From an uncultured Bacteroidales bacterium (GTDB lineage Bacteria > Bacteroidota > Bacteroidia > Bacteroidales > Muribaculaceae): a stretch of DNA of 6,264 nucleotides. Numbering within the stretch: the stretch's first letter is position 1; every line of letters starts with the position of its first letter. Shown piece after piece: positions 5,736 through 6,264 of this stretch. The notes under the pieces were generated by a model. That model searched no databases and was not told where the DNA came from. It saw only the letters and a program-made list of their open reading frames with translations. The translations under genes and the position numbers were made by a program. The stretch lies in NCBI GenBank assembly GCA_900554715.1, contig USIN01000112.1, positions 1 to 6,264 on the forward strand. Direction: 5' to 3'.

Positions 5736-6264
5736 ATGAAATTTATCAAGACCATAGCCCGCGCGGCGGTCGTTTTGGCGCTGACATGCGCCTGTCTGCC
5801 TGCCGCAGCCGCCCCGAAAGCCAATTTCAAAGTCATCCCCATGCCGCGCGAAGTCGCTTACACCGACGGCGCCGCGCCTTTCGTCCTGCGCGACGGCGTG
5901 AAGGTATATTATCCCACCGACAACGCCACACTCGCCAAATATGCCGGTTTCCTCGCCGGATATGTCAAGGAGCAGACCGGCATCTCGCTCGCGCCCACGG
6001 CCGGCGACGGCAATGACGGCATCAGCCTCGCCGTCGGAGGCGAGGGCAAGCCCGAGGGCTACTCTCTCTCTGTCAAGGCCGACGGCGTCACCATCACCGC
6101 TCCCGACAACGGCGGTGTCTTCTACGGCATCCAGACCCTGCGCAAATCACTGCCCGCCGGCAAAACCGCGTCAATTGAACTGCCAGCCGCGAGCGTCAGC
6201 GACTATCCGCGTTTCGGCTACCGCGGCGCCCATCTTGATGTCAGCCGCCACTTCTTCACGACCG
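5736..6264 (+). CDS. Secreted GH20 beta-N-acetylhexosaminidase (N-terminal part; 3' end outside the window)
   Basis: The 176 codons present begin with a signal peptide (MKFIKTIARAAVVLALTC..., likely cut after the AAAA near residue 26). The GH20 N-terminal alpha/beta domain follows (about 30-150): FKVIPMPREV, then EGYSLSVKADGVTITAPDNGGVFYGIQTL in two pieces, the usual 'aGvfYGiqTLrql' segment. The catalytic barrel starts at YRGAHLDVSRHFF (162-174); its Arg163 is at the position that contacts the substrate sugar in characterised family members. The catalytic Asp-Glu pair lies beyond base 6264. The enzyme releases terminal beta-linked GlcNAc or GalNAc from glycans in the periplasm or outside the cell, consistent with host-glycan or peptidoglycan-fragment use by a gut Bacteroidales. 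The ATG at 5736 is the only start giving a signal peptide in this frame. Confidence 0.93.
   Translation, partial: MKFIKTIARAAVVLALTCACLPAAAAPKANFKVIPMPREVAYTDGAAPFVLRDGVKVYYPTDNATLAKYAGFLAGYVKEQTGISLAPTAGDGNDGISLAVGGEGKPEGYSLSVKADGVTITAPDNGGVFYGIQTLRKSLPAGKTASIELPAASVSDYPRFGYRGAHLDVSRHFFTT

Noticed and set aside
5648..6016. 122-codon plus-strand frame overlapping the GH20 start
   Set aside because: It is out of register with the GH20 gene, whose signal peptide and domain signatures are clear, and its product is low-complexity Arg-rich sequence.
1..6264. Defence island, prophage or mobile element around the TIR gene
   Set aside because: The five neighbouring genes look like ordinary chromosomal transport, envelope and glycan genes. 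No integrase, transposase, target duplication or tRNA was seen, so any defence context would have to lie beyond base 1.

Overview
The window looks like chromosomal DNA from a gut Bacteroidales species, most likely Muribaculaceae-like. This is inferred from several things: GC-rich coding sequence with AT-rich intergenic gaps, promoter boxes matching the Bacteroidetes TTTG / TAnnTTTG pattern, no obvious Shine-Dalgarno sequences, and a gene set typical of that order (a DUF4369-type TlpA protein, a secreted GH20 hexosaminidase, a Bacteroidetes-style TIR protein). No RNA gene, CRISPR array, insertion sequence or prophage gene was seen.

Layout. Bases 1-2304 (minus) form one uninterrupted reading frame. 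It encodes an N-terminal TIR domain followed by long Sel1/TPR-like repeats arranged as three duplicated blocks; its C-terminus lies beyond base 1. A 164-bp AT-rich gap (2305-2468) carries back-to-back Bacteroidetes-type promoters. Bases 2469-4526 (plus) hold a tight three-gene operon: an NSS-family sodium:amino-acid symporter, a 96-residue putative lipoprotein or membrane-anchored protein with a basic Ala/Lys/Arg-rich tail, and a VanZ-like membrane protein whose start overlaps the previous stop. Bases 4549-5571 (minus) encode a secreted TlpA/thioredoxin-like protein that converges on VanZ across a 22-bp gap. A second divergent intergenic region (5572-5735) carries -7 boxes for both flanking genes and a perfect 7-bp inverted repeat between them. 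Bases 5736-6264 (plus) are the start of a secreted GH20 beta-N-acetylhexosaminidase that runs off the window.

Working together. The NSS operon is probably one transcription unit for amino-acid uptake and envelope functions. The TlpA-like and GH20 proteins are both exported and share a divergent control region, but nothing in the sequence shows a shared pathway. The most interesting item is the TIR-Sel1 protein: a probable NAD-consuming or signalling TIR domain joined to a large repeat array built by repeated duplication of a ~239-residue module. This is the architecture expected of a cytosolic sensor-effector such as an anti-phage or stress-response protein. That role is inference, because no other defence gene is visible here.
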